A stretch of DNA of 64,000 nucleotides from DATEDA01 sp963789885 (GTDB taxonomy: Bacteria > Pseudomonadota > Gammaproteobacteria > Burkholderiales > SG8-39): NCBI GenBank assembly GCA_963789885.1, contig CAWBNB010000004.1, positions 47,620 through 111,619 of the forward strand, given 5' to 3'. Numbering within the stretch: position 1 is the stretch's first letter; each line of letters starts with the position of its first letter. A model generated the notes under the pieces. That model was not told the DNA's origin. It saw nothing but the letters and a program-made list of their open reading frames with translations, and did no database searches. The position numbers and the translations under genes are program-made. Shown here piece after piece: positions 53,239 to 62,381 of the stretch.

Positions 53239-54216
53239 ATGAAATCCTGGTGGATCCGCTCCGAAGCGGGCAAGACGTTGCTCGACCTGCGCGATGTCGC
53301 GCCGCCAAAACCGGCGACCGGTCAGATTCTTGTCCGCGTGCGCGCAGCCGCCCTGAACCGGGGCGAGTTCATCGCCTCCCTCGGCCTGCACGCTGCGGGC
53401 GCGCCGGCGAAGCCGGCGGGCCAGGAGTGCGCGGGCGAGGTCATCGAGATCGGCGACGGCGTTACCACGTTCCGGCCCGGCGACCGCGTCATGGGCCGAG
53501 CGCCGGGCAGCTTCGCCGAGCAGGCGCTCCTCGACGCCCGCGAGGCGATGGTGGTTCCTGCGCGCCTTTCGTGGGAGGAGGCGACAGCGGTTCCGCTCGT
53601 CTTCCTCGTCAGCTACGACATGCTCTATCCCGGGGGCGATCTCGCCCCGGGCGAGTGGCTGCTCGTCATGGGGGCCTCCTCCGGCGTCGGGGTCGCGTCG
53701 GTGCAGATCGGCAAGTTCGTCGGCGCGCACGTCGTCGGCACGTCCGGGTCGGCCGCAAAGCTCGACCGGCTGCGGCCGCTCGGACTGGAGGCCGGCATCC
53801 AGGTCCGGGGCGGCGGGTTCTACGACGCGGTGATGAAGGCCACCGGGGGCAAGGGGGCCGATCTGGTCGTGAACGCGGTCGGCGGCACCGTCTTCGCGGA
53901 GTGCGTCCGCGCCCTCGCCTTCCGCGGCCGGCTAGCGACCGTCGGCTATGTCGACGGCGTGATGCGGAGCGAGATCGACCTCGAAGCGCTCCACTCGAAG
54001 CGGCTCCGGCTCTTCGGCGTGTCTAACAAGTTGCGCACTGCGCCCCAGCGCGCGGAAACCGTCGCCGGCTTCGTTCGGGACGTGCTGCCCGCCATCGCGG
54101 ACGGACGCATCCGCCCGCTGGTCGACAAGGTGTTCCCGTTGGCCGAGCTACCCGCGGCGAAGGCCTACATGGAGTCCGATGCGCAAGTCGGGAAGATCGT
54201 GGTGAGCGCGGGTTAG
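53239..54216 (+). CDS. zinc-independent medium-chain dehydrogenase (quinone oxidoreductase-like)
   Basis: 325 residues. GroES-like N-domain (VRVRAAALNRGEF, GQECAGEVIEIGDGV, FRPGDRVMG) and a Rossmann domain with VMGASSGVGVASVQIGKFVGA and a GGKGADLVVNAVGG helix. The catalytic and structural zinc cysteines of alcohol dehydrogenases are absent, so NADPH:quinone or enoyl reductase activity is expected. GGAGGTGG precedes the start. Confidence 0.8.
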   Translation: MKSWWIRSEAGKTLLDLRDVAPPKPATGQILVRVRAAALNRGEFIASLGLHAAGAPAKPAGQECAGEVIEIGDGVTTFRPGDRVMGRAPGSFAEQALLDAREAMVVPARLSWEEATAVPLVFLVSYDMLYPGGDLAPGEWLLVMGASSGVGVASVQIGKFVGAHVVGTSGSAAKLDRLRPLGLEAGIQVRGGGFYDAVMKATGGKGADLVVNAVGGTVFAECVRALAFRGRLATVGYVDGVMRSEIDLEALHSKRLRLFGVSNKLRTAPQRAETVAGFVRDVLPAIADGRIRPLVDKVFPLAELPAAKAYMESDAQVGKIVVSAG

Positions 54217-54220
54217 CGAT

Positions 54221-55180
54221 TCACTCGGCCTGGATCCCCGCCTCCTTCACCACGCGGCCCCACGTCTCGAACTCGCGCTCCATGTAGCGCGCGAGCTCCT
54301 CCGGCGTGGACGGCTGCGGTTCCATTCCGTTCGCGAGCAGCTGCTCGCGGACGCTCGGCGTGGAGAGCACTTTGACCAGTTGGCGGTTGAGCTGCTCCAC
54401 CACGTCCTTCGGCGTTTTAGCCGGCGCGACGAAGGCATACCAATTGGTCGCCTCGTACCCGGGATAGGACTCCGCGATCGTCGGCACGTCCGGCAGAAAC
54501 GACGATCGCGCGGCGCCGGTGGTCGCGAGCGCGCGGATCTTCCCCGCCTTGACGTGCGCCAGCGCCGACGGCGCTGAGGCGAAGCTCGACGGGATCTGGC
54601 CGCCGAGGAGATCGGTCATCGCCGGCCCACCGCCCTTGTACGGCACGTGCACGATCGGCGCCTTGGCCATCATGCGGAACAGCTCGCCGGCGAGATGGCC
54701 GGTGGTTCCGATTCCGGAGGTGCCGTAGCCGATCGTCCCCGGCTTCGCCTGCGCGAGCGCGACGAACTCGGCGACCGTCTTCGCCGGCACCGACGGATGC
54801 ACCACGAGGACGTTCGCGAACACCACCCCCATCGTGAGCGGCGCGAGATCGCGGCGCGGGTCGTACGGAAGCTTCGAATTGAGGTGCGGCTGGACGGTCA
54901 GCGAGCTGATCGTCGCGAGGGAGATCAGGTACCCGTCGGGGGCGGCGCGCGCGACCGCGCCGGTCGCGATGTTGCCCCCGGCGCCGGCGCGGTTCTCGAC
55001 GATCACCTGCTGCCCGAACTCGACCGCGAGCTGCTTCGCGACGATTCGTGCCGCGATGTCGGTCCCGCCGCCCGGCGCAAAGCCGACGATCAGCGTGACC
55101 GGGCGCGTCGGGAACGCGCCCTGCGCGAGCGCCTCCGTTCCCGCGACGAGTGCGAGCACGGCGATCAGCATCCTTCTCAT
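54221..55180 (-). CDS. orphan TctC/Bug-family periplasmic receptor
   Basis: 319 residues with a signal peptide (MRRMLIAVLALVAGTEALAQG, cleavage after ALA). Mature start FPTRPVTLIVGFAPGGGTDIAAR and later VPYKGGGPAMTDLLGGQ are the Bug ligand motifs. No tctA/tctB beside it. Its C-terminus is 4 bp from the convergent dehydrogenase gene. Divergent from the NicC-like monooxygenase, so it may capture that pathway's substrate. Confidence 0.88.
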   Translation of the reverse strand: MRRMLIAVLALVAGTEALAQGAFPTRPVTLIVGFAPGGGTDIAARIVAKQLAVEFGQQVIVENRAGAGGNIATGAVARAAPDGYLISLATISSLTVQPHLNSKLPYDPRRDLAPLTMGVVFANVLVVHPSVPAKTVAEFVALAQAKPGTIGYGTSGIGTTGHLAGELFRMMAKAPIVHVPYKGGGPAMTDLLGGQIPSSFASAPSALAHVKAGKIRALATTGAARSSFLPDVPTIAESYPGYEATNWYAFVAPAKTPKDVVEQLNRQLVKVLSTPSVREQLLANGMEPQPSTPEELARYMEREFETWGRVVKEAGIQAE

Positions 55181-55308
55181 TGGCCTCTTCCTCCGTTCTG
55201 GACGGTTGCTAGTGTATGGGCTTTCGGACGGTTGCAGCGCACCACCGCGGAGCTATCCCGCCCTTGCGCGGCTTGGTACGATGCCGCCGGTTCGGGATCC
55301 ACAGCAGC

Positions 55309-56446
55309 GTGCCGCCTTCTATCGCAATCGTCGGCGCAGGGATGGGCGGCCTCGCCGCCGCGGCGACGCTCGCGCGCGCCGGCTTCGCGGTGCGCGTCTA
55401 CGAGCAGGCCACGCGCTTCGCGCGCGTCGGTGCGGGCATCCAGATGATGCCGAACTCGATGAAGGTACTGCGGGGTCTCGGCCTCGAGGAGCGATTGCGC
55501 AAGCTCGCCTTCGCGCCGCGCTCGCACCTCAACCGCGCCTGGGACACGGGTGAGGTGACGAACGAGCTCCCGATGCCCGAAACGCTGTACGGCGCACCCT
55601 ATCTCTGCATGCACCGGGCGACGCTGCACGAGGCGCTCGCGTCGGCGGTTCCGGTCGAGCGGGTCGAGCTGGGAAAGAAGCTCGTCGGGCTCGAGCAGCG
55701 CGGGGATGCGGTGACGCCTTGTCTTCGCCGACGGCACGCGCGCGACGGCGGATGCGGTCGTCGGCGCCGACGGCGTCCACTCGACCGTGCGCGAGCTGCT
55801 CCTTGGCCGCGACGATCCACAGTGGAAGGGCCGTATCGCCTATCGCGCGGTGTTTCCTTCGGCTCTGGTCGGACGCGATCTCGGGCCGTCCCGCACGAAG
55901 TGGTGGGGTACCGACCGCCACATCGTCATCTATTACACGACCGCGGCCCGCGACGAGGTGTACTTCGTGACGAGCGTCCCGGAGGCGGTCGAGTGGCTGA
56001 CGCGCGAGTCGTGGTCGGCGAAGGGCGACGTGCGGGAGCTGCGCGCGGGATACGCCGGCTTCCACCCCGACGTGCGCGCTGTGCTCGACGCCTGTCCCGA
56101 CTGCCACAAGTGGGCGATCCTCGAGCGTGAGCCGCTCGCGCGCTGGAGCGACGGCCGCGTCGTTCTGCTCGGCGATGCCTGCCATCCGATGACACCGTAC
56201 ATGGCGCAGGGGGGGGCTACCGCGATCGAGGACGCGGCAGTGCTCGCGCGCTGCCTGGCGGCTTCGGGCGGCGAGGATATCGCCGGCGCGTTCGCGTGCT
56301 ACGAGGCGCACCGCAAGCCGCGCACCTCGCGGATCCAGGCGATCTCGAGCGCGAACACCTGGCTGCACCGGGCCGAAGGCGACACCGCCTGGCTCTACGG
56401 CTACGATGCGTGGAACGTGCCGCTCGCCGAGGAGCAGGCTTCATGA
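55309..56446 (+). CDS. FAD-dependent aromatic monooxygenase, NicC-like, with one frame error
   Basis: Read as one 378-residue protein if one C is removed at 55717-55718. Start GTG 55309. FAD-binding IAIVGAGMGGLAAAATLARAG and VGAGIQMMPNSMKVLRG; the DG motif is DAVVGADGVHSTVRELLLG, and the GD motif is VLLGDACHPMTPYMAQGG. RDEVYFVTSVP, KWWGTDRH and a WLYGYDAWNVPL tail follow 6-hydroxynicotinate 3-monooxygenase. It probably hydroxylates a pyridine or salicylate-type ring using NADH and O2. Next to a GST and two Bug receptors. Confidence 0.8.
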
Positions 56447-56522
56447 TCCGCGGCAGCGCCGGGAGTTCAAGGCCGATACCAAGGTTCCAAAGCGCATCGA
56501 TCAAAAACTGAGGACAACTTCC

Positions 56523-57134
56523 ATGAAGCTCTACATCAGCCCCCAATCGCCCTTCGCCCGCAAGGCCCGAGTCGTCGCGCGGGAAACCGGACTCACCACG
56601 CGAATCGAGGAAGTCGTCGCCGCGGTGTCGCCGGTCAAGGCGAATGCCGAGGTCGGCCGTGCGAACCCGCTCATGAAAGTGCCGACGCTGGTGCTGGACG
56701 ACGGTTCGGCGCTGTTCGACTCGCCGGTGATCTGCGAGTACCTCGACAGCCTGCACGCGGGGCGGAAGCTCTTTCCGTCCGCCGGGGAGGCGCGCTGGAC
56801 GGCGCTCAAGCTACAGGCGGTCGGCGACGGCATCCTCGACGCCGGGATCCTGACGCGCTACGAGACCGTCCTCCGCCCGAAGGAACTGCAGTGGGTCGAC
56901 TGGATGAAGGGTCAGCGCGAAAAGTGGCACGCCGGGCTCGATCTCCTCGAGCGGCACGCCGCGGCGCTCGCCGGCGAGCCGACGATCGGCAGCATCACCG
57001 CCGGGTGCGTGCTCGGCTGGCTCGACTTCCGCTACGGCGACGACGACTGGCGAGCTTCCCGTCCCGCGCTCGCGCGCTGGTACGAGGGGTTCTCGGCGCG
57101 CGAATCGATGCGCGCCACGGCCCCGGTCGCCTGA
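56523..57134 (+). CDS. glutathione S-transferase family protein
   Basis: 203 residues. N-terminal thioredoxin-like domain with MKLYISPQSPFARKARVVA (Ser in SPQSP), the cis-Pro MKVPTLVLDDG and the GSH-binding DSPVICEYLD; helical C-domain follows. Cytosolic. Located 76 bp after the monooxygenase gene, so possibly involved in a ring-fission or isomerisation step rather than detoxification. Its last 103 bp overlap the convergent serine hydrolase gene. Confidence 0.85.
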   Translation: MKLYISPQSPFARKARVVARETGLTTRIEEVVAAVSPVKANAEVGRANPLMKVPTLVLDDGSALFDSPVICEYLDSLHAGRKLFPSAGEARWTALKLQAVGDGILDAGILTRYETVLRPKELQWVDWMKGQREKWHAGLDLLERHAAALAGEPTIGSITAGCVLGWLDFRYGDDDWRASRPALARWYEGFSARESMRATAPVA

Positions 57135-58345
57135 GCCGACGGCGCGTGCGCGGCGGCGCGCGTGATCGGCGGCAGCAGCCGCTCGAACACGAGCCGCTCG
57201 AGCCTCGCGACTTCCGCGCCGCTCGCGCGGACCCGCTGCGGCGATTCGTTCACGAGCGCCACCGTCCCGAGCCGCGCTTCCGGCAGGAGCGCGACGTTCG
57301 CGGTGAAGCCTGGCAGACCGCCGTCCTTCCGGACCATCGTGTACGGGCCGTAGGGGAGGACGAGCCAGCCGATCGCCGCCGCGCCGCCGAGGGGCCCGAT
57401 CGCGGCGATCGGCCGCCACATCTCGCGGATCGACGCGGGGCTGAGCACCTGGGCTTCGCCCGGAACCGGCCGCCGGAATTGGAACGCGATGAATCGGCTG
57501 AGATCGTTCACGCTCGAGAGGATCGTGCCCGACGGCGGAAACGGATCGCGCTCGCCGGCCGCATAACCCGACCAGCCGTCGTCGGTGTGGTCGATCCGGA
57601 GATAGCCGGCCGCGAGCCGTTCGCTCGGGACGGTGCCGGCGTCGAACGTGGTCGAGGTCATCCCGAGCGGCTGGAAGATGTGACGGCGGACGTAGGCGTG
57701 GTAGCGCTCGCCCGCGACTTCGGCGATCGACTGTCCGAGCACGATGAACCCGAGGTTCGAATACGCGTAGCGCGCGCCGGGCGCGGTCAGGGCCCGCTCG
57801 CGCTCGAGGTACTGGAAGAGGCTGGGCACGGTCCCGAGGGTAGGCGGGACGTTGCGCGGCAAGCCCGAAGTGTGCGATGCGAGCTGGCGCCAGGTCGGGA
57901 GCGCCCGCTCGCCGTTCGGCCCGAGGAACCTCACCTCGGGCACCGATCTCGCCACCGGGTCGTCGAGCTTGAGCCGCCCGGCGTCGCGCAGCTGCATCAG
58001 CGCGGTGGCCTCGAACAGCTTGGTCACCGAGCCGGTGCGGTAAACCGTGTCGGGCGTGGCCGGCGTGCCGCGCGCGACGTTCGCGCAGCCGTAGCCGGCG
58101 GCGAGCAGCACGGTTTCGCCGTGGACGACCGCGATCGCGACGCTCGCGAGCCCGGCCCGCCGGCGATCGCGTTCGATCTCGGCCGCGAGGTCCCGGACCG
58201 CGGCCGCGACGTCCGCGTGCCGCATGATCCCGTCCGCCGCGATCGCCGGCGGCGGGTTCGGGCAGACCGGCGCTTCGGCGTGCGCGAGTGTCGCCAGCCC
58301 GAGCGCCAGCGCACAGGGGAGGAACCGCACGGCGGTCGGCCTCAT
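57032..58345 (-). CDS. exported beta-lactamase-family serine hydrolase
   Basis: 437 residues from ATG 58345, with a signal peptide (FLPCALALGLATLAHAE). The catalytic S-x-x-K is in RTGSVTKLFEATAL, Y-x-N in ARYAYSNLGFIV, and HTSGLPR marks a class C/EstB-like penicillin-binding fold. Substrates of this group are peptides or esters; antibiotic resistance cannot be inferred. The last 35 or so residues are low-complexity and overlap the GST gene on the other strand, so the true end may be near 57135 with a lost stop. Confidence 0.8.
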   Translation of the reverse strand: MRPTAVRFLPCALALGLATLAHAEAPVCPNPPPAIAADGIMRHADVAAAVRDLAAEIERDRRRAGLASVAIAVVHGETVLLAAGYGCANVARGTPATPDTVYRTGSVTKLFEATALMQLRDAGRLKLDDPVARSVPEVRFLGPNGERALPTWRQLASHTSGLPRNVPPTLGTVPSLFQYLERERALTAPGARYAYSNLGFIVLGQSIAEVAGERYHAYVRRHIFQPLGMTSTTFDAGTVPSERLAAGYLRIDHTDDGWSGYAAGERDPFPPSGTILSSVNDLSRFIAFQFRRPVPGEAQVLSPASIREMWRPIAAIGPLGGAAAIGWLVLPYGPYTMVRKDGGLPGFTANVALLPEARLGTVALVNESPQRVRASGAEVARLERLVFERLLPPITRAAAHAPSAQATGAVARIDSRAENPSYQRASAGREARQSSSP

Positions 58346-58453
58346 CGTGGCCTCAGGATAGCGTCCCGGGCTCGTCTCGCTTGCTCCCGACACAAAATTT
58401 GACGACCCGGCCGGACGCGGTATCGTGCACGTCAAAGACGATCGGGAGGAAGC

Positions 58454-59416
58454 ATGATCCGACACCTATCGCTCGCGCTTGCACTCGCGCTCGGGTCAAC
58501 CGGCGTCGCTGCACAGCAATTCCCCAACCGCGCGGTCCGCATCGTCGTTCCCTGGCCACCGAGCGGAAATGTCGACATCACGGCACGCACGATCGCGCCG
58601 GCGCTCGCCGATGCGCTCGGACAGCAGGTGATCGTCGAGAATCGGCCGGGTGCAGGCGGCACGATCGGCAGCACCGCTGTCGTGAAATCGGCGGCCGACG
58701 GCTACACGCTGCTGCTCGGCTCCAGCGGCACGGTCACGGTCGCACCGGCCGTGTTCAAGACGATCGCGTATGACCCGCTGAAGGATTTCACGACCGTGGG
58801 CGCGATTCAATTCGTGCCGCTTGTGCTCACGGCGGCCACGAAGACGCCGGTCGCGAGCTTCGCGGAGTTCGTCGCCTATTCGCGCGCAAAGCCGGGACAG
58901 GTGAGCATCGCCTCCGCGGGCAACGGTTCGTCGAACCATCTCGCGATCGAGCTCCTGATGCGGCAGGCCAAGCTGCAACTCGTCCATGTTCCGTACAAGG
59001 GCAGCGGGCCGGCGATCACCGATCTCCTCGGCAGCCAGGTCGAGACGATGATGGATCAGCTCAACGCCTCGATCGGGCACATCCGCGAGGGCCGCATGAA
59101 GGCGCTCGCGGTCACGTCGCGCAGCCGCTCGCCGTCGCTCCCGAGCGTGCCGACGCTCGATGAGCTGGGAGTCACCGGCTACGAGGCGAGCACCTTTACC
59201 GGTCTCTTCGGACCGGCCGGCATCCCCTCGACGGTCGTGGAAAGGCTGTACGGCGCGCTGCGCAAGGCGCTCGCGAACGACGGCGTCCGCGAGCGCTTCC
59301 GGTCGATGGGCGTGGACATCGCCGACATGAGCCAGGCCGAGTTCGCCGCTTACGTGCGCACCGACTTCGAGAAGTGGCGCACCGTCGCGCGCGAAGCCAA
59401 CATCGTCGTCGAATGA
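58454..59416 (+). CDS. orphan TctC/Bug-family periplasmic receptor
   Basis: 320 residues. Signal peptide LSLALALALGSTGVAAQQF (cleavage after VAA), mature FPNRAVRIVVPWPPSGNVD, then VENRPGAGGTIG and HVPYKGSGPAITDLLGS. The TGA overlaps the ATG of the amidohydrolase gene (ATGA), so the receptor is coupled to a catabolic hydrolase; it likely binds that enzyme's substrate, such as a dicarboxylic lactone. Confidence 0.9.
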   Translation: MIRHLSLALALALGSTGVAAQQFPNRAVRIVVPWPPSGNVDITARTIAPALADALGQQVIVENRPGAGGTIGSTAVVKSAADGYTLLLGSSGTVTVAPAVFKTIAYDPLKDFTTVGAIQFVPLVLTAATKTPVASFAEFVAYSRAKPGQVSIASAGNGSSNHLAIELLMRQAKLQLVHVPYKGSGPAITDLLGSQVETMMDQLNASIGHIREGRMKALAVTSRSRSPSLPSVPTLDELGVTGYEASTFTGLFGPAGIPSTVVERLYGALRKALANDGVRERFRSMGVDIADMSQAEFAAYVRTDFEKWRTVAREANIVVE

Positions 59417-60284
59417 ACGCCACCCTGCCCCCGGACCCGGCACCGCGCGCGCCGAAGCGCCCGCTCCCGCCGGGTACGGTCGACTGTCACGCGCACATCT
59501 TCGACCGTTCGACCGCTACCCGCTGGCGGCCGCGCGCAAGTACTCGCCCCCGCCCTGCACGCGCGAGGCGTGGCTCGCGCTCCACGCGCGTCTTGGCGTC
59601 GCCCGCGGCGTGCAGGTACATGGCAGCCCTTACGGCTTCGACAATTCGATCACCTACGACTTTCTGCAGGAGCATGGCGGCCGCTTCGTCGCCGTCGCGG
59701 CGATCGGAGCGGAGACGAGCGACGCCGAGCTGAAGCGCCTCGCCGCCGGCGGCTTCCGCGCGGCGCGGCTGATGGATCAGTTCGCGACCGGCGCGACGAC
59801 CGCGATGCTCGAGGACATCGCCCGCCGCGTCGCGCCGCTCGGCTGGCACATCGAGATCAACATCGCGAAATCCGCCGACTGGGTCGAGCTCGAGCCGCGC
59901 CTCGCCCGCTGCCCGGTGCCGCTCGTGTTCGATCACATGGGAAGGGTCCGCGGCAGCGAGGGGGTGACCTCGCCCGGGTTCGCGGTGATCCGGCGCCTGC
60001 TCGCCAAGCGCGACGACTGCTGGACGAAGATCTCCAGCTTCTACCGGCTCTCCGACAGCGGCCCGCCGGACTACGACGACATGCGGCCGTTCGCGCAGAC
60101 CCTCCTCGCGGAGCGCCCGGACCGCTGCGTATGGGGCACCAACTGGCCCCACCCCGGGCTCACGGCGTTCATGCCCAACGACACCGATCTCCTCGACCTG
60201 CTCGAGACCTGGCTGCCGAACGACGCGGTGCGCGAGCCCCTCTTCGCGAGCAACGCCGCGAAGCTCTATCGCCTCGACGGCTGA
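59413..60284 (+). CDS. amidohydrolase of the 2-pyrone-4,6-dicarboxylate lactonase type, with one frame error
   Basis: 290 residues if one base is added near 59504-59507 (872 nt plus 1 is a codon multiple). Metal-site DCHAHIFD near residue 25, then RKYSPPPCT, VQVHGSPYGFDN, PLVFDHMGR, KISSFYRLS and WGTNWPHPGL. This pattern is of LigI-like lactonases, which open 2-pyrone-4,6-dicarboxylate in protocatechuate or syringate breakdown. In contrast to the other frame errors this one is a deletion. Translationally coupled to the Bug receptor upstream. Confidence 0.75.
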
Positions 60285-60329
60285 GCCCGGCCGCCGGTGC
60301 GCGCGGGCCGACGGGTCGGCGCGCGGGAA

Positions 60330-61304
60330 TCAGCGGTAGCGATAGACGACGAGCTTGTCGGCCGCGGACTCGGGCGTCCAGACCTCGCCCTTGCGGCCGT
60401 GAATCTGGCGCACGTTCGCGTACGTGCTCGAGGACTTGAACGCCTCGAACTTCTGCGTCGCCGGGTCGAACCGCAGCATCGTCTGCGACGACCAGTCCGA
60501 CACCCAGACCCGGTCGGTCTCGTCGACGTAGACCGCGTACACGCGGGGGCTCTCGCCCGGCGCCTTCCATTGCGCCCACTGACCGGTCTTCGGGTCGTAG
60601 CGGCTGAGCTGGCCCGAGTTCCATTCGCTCACCCAGATGCTGCCCTTCGAGTCCGACCAGACGCGGCGTGCGCCCTGGCGCGGCGTGGGCGGCTCGATCA
60701 CCACGGCGGCGGCGGTCTTGGCGTCGATGCGCGCGATGTGCGAGCCGGCGAGCGAAGCGTAATAGACGACGCCGTCCGGCGTGACGTGGATGCCGTAAGG
60801 CCCGCGGCCCTGTGGCGCGTCGAACACCTTCATGGCGCCAGTGCGCGGGTCGAGCCGGCCGTAGACACCGCTCTGCCCGGTGAACCAGTGGATCCCCTCG
60901 CGATCGAAGATCGCGGTATTGAGGTTGGCATAGCCGCGGTCCCCGGGCAGCGGCCACTTGGTCACCGCGTGCGTCTTCGGGTCGACGCGCACGATCGCGT
61001 TCTGGCCACCGTCGGTGAGCCAGGGCGCACCGTCGGCGCCGGCGATCACGCCGTGCGGCGACGAGCCGGACCCGAGCGGAATGAGGTCGACCTTCCCGGT
61101 CTTCGGATCGAGGCGCCCGAGATGGCCGCTCCGCTGCGCCGAGAACCAGACCGGGCCGTTGGGCGATGCATCCGCCCAGACGTCGTGCACGCCGACCTTC
61201 GGCGGCAGCGGATACTCCTGGACGGTGACCTGCGCCGCAGCGGAGCCTGCGGCGAGCAAGTTGAGCACAAGCGCGGACACAAGCGCTGAGGCGAATCTCG
61301 GCAT
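60330..61304 (-). CDS. secreted virginiamycin-B-lyase-like beta-propeller protein
   Basis: 324 residues. A signal peptide (ALVSALVLNLLAAGSAAAQ, cleavage after AAA) precedes repeated blades with W/F-x-T/S and R-x-D-P-K-T-G motifs (LGRLDPKTGKVDLIPLG, YGRLDPRTGAMKVF, SRYDPKTGQWAQW), as in streptogramin B lyase. The lyase active-site His set is only partly visible, so drug inactivation is not proven. A periplasmic propeller binding protein is an equally good reading. Downstream of hcrB on the same strand. Confidence 0.75.
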   Translation of the reverse strand: MPRFASALVSALVLNLLAAGSAAAQVTVQEYPLPPKVGVHDVWADASPNGPVWFSAQRSGHLGRLDPKTGKVDLIPLGSGSSPHGVIAGADGAPWLTDGGQNAIVRVDPKTHAVTKWPLPGDRGYANLNTAIFDREGIHWFTGQSGVYGRLDPRTGAMKVFDAPQGRGPYGIHVTPDGVVYYASLAGSHIARIDAKTAAAVVIEPPTPRQGARRVWSDSKGSIWVSEWNSGQLSRYDPKTGQWAQWKAPGESPRVYAVYVDETDRVWVSDWSSQTMLRFDPATQKFEAFKSSSTYANVRQIHGRKGEVWTPESAADKLVVYRYR

Positions 61305-61361
61305 GACGGCTCTCGGTCGACGCGACCGTGGGATCGTAGCACCGGCACGCGGTCGCCGACG

Positions 61362-62381
61362 TTACACCGCGTGCCGGGCGATGCGGAGCCGCGTCGCGCG
61401 CATGTCGTCGCCGCGGAGCTCCCGCAGGGCATAGCCGACGAAGCTGCCGACGACTTCCTTCCGCCAGTAGATGTCGAGATCCGCGTTGTCGAGCGGTTTC
61501 GCGCGCGCAGCGACCTTCGTCCCGGCTTCGGCGATGACGTCATCCGTCAACCGCCTGCCGACGAGCACCTCGCCGCCCTTGGTGACGAGCGGGCGCGACG
61601 CCACCGCGCCAAGGACGATGCGTGCGTCCTCGACCGTGCCGTCGGGCGCGGTGCGCACCGCCGCCGCGACGCCGAGCACCGGGAAATCGAACGCGCCGCG
61701 CCGCCGTAGCTTCCAGTAGCACGACTTCCAGCCCGCGGCATCGGGCAGATGCACCTCGGCGAGGATCTCGTCGGGCTTCCGCGCGAGATAGTCGATGCCG
61801 TCGTTGAGGTAGAGGTCGGCCGCGGCGACCTCGCGCTCCCCCGCGGCCGAAACGAGCTTCACTTTCGCGTCGAGCGCGATCAGCGCCGGCGCGCAATCGG
61901 TCGAGGACACCGCGACGCAGCGCTTGCTCGCGGTCGCAACCCAGCAGATCCCGCCGTCCTTCTTCAGGCAGAAGTCGATCGCCTTCCGCCATTCGTAGTT
62001 CTGGTTGTAATAGTTGCAGCGCGTATCGAGACAGAGGTTGCCACCGAGCGTGCCCATGTTCCGGAGCTGGGGCGTGGCGACCTGCCCTGCCGCCTGGGCA
62101 AGCGCCGCGTAGTGCGCGCGTACCGGCGCCGCGGCCACGACCTCGGCTAGCGTCAGCCCGGCGCCGAGCGTGAGCCCGCTCCCGTTCCTGAGGGCCCTGA
62201 GAGCATCGACCTGCCGCAGCGACACGAGCGTCGCCGGGACCTGCTGCCGGCGCTTCATGTTCGGCAGCAGGTCGGTCCCGCCCGCGATCGCCATTGCGCG
62301 CGGCCCTTCTGCGGCAAGGATGCGCGCCGCCTCTGCCAGCGTGCGCGGCGCGTGATAGCTGAACCACGGCAATCGCATCAT
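61362..62381 (-). CDS. hcrB: 4-hydroxybenzoyl-CoA reductase-like FAD subunit
   Basis: 339 residues, xanthine-dehydrogenase medium-subunit fold. FAD motif AIAGGTDLLPNMKR and QLRNMGTLGGNLCLDTRC; the latter begins the insertion that in HcrB binds an extra 4Fe-4S cluster, with further Cys in AIDFCLKKDGGICWVA and ASKRCVAVSSTDC. ATG 62381 overlaps the hcrA stop. In HBA-CoA reductase this cluster allows the low-potential reductive dehydroxylation of the aromatic ring, so the complex likely reduces rather than oxidises its substrate. Confidence 0.8.
   Translation of the reverse strand: MMRLPWFSYHAPRTLAEAARILAAEGPRAMAIAGGTDLLPNMKRRQQVPATLVSLRQVDALRALRNGSGLTLGAGLTLAEVVAAAPVRAHYAALAQAAGQVATPQLRNMGTLGGNLCLDTRCNYYNQNYEWRKAIDFCLKKDGGICWVATASKRCVAVSSTDCAPALIALDAKVKLVSAAGEREVAAADLYLNDGIDYLARKPDEILAEVHLPDAAGWKSCYWKLRRRGAFDFPVLGVAAAVRTAPDGTVEDARIVLGAVASRPLVTKGGEVLVGRRLTDDVIAEAGTKVAARAKPLDNADLDIYWRKEVVGSFVGYALRELRGDDMRATRLRIARHAV

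Noticed and set aside
57032..58345. Beta-lactamase resistance gene
   Set aside because: SxxK/YxN fit the esterase/peptidase group; nothing points to antibiotic hydrolysis.
60330..61304. Streptogramin resistance (vgb)
   Set aside because: Only the beta-propeller layout is clear; it has a signal peptide and sits in a catabolic region.
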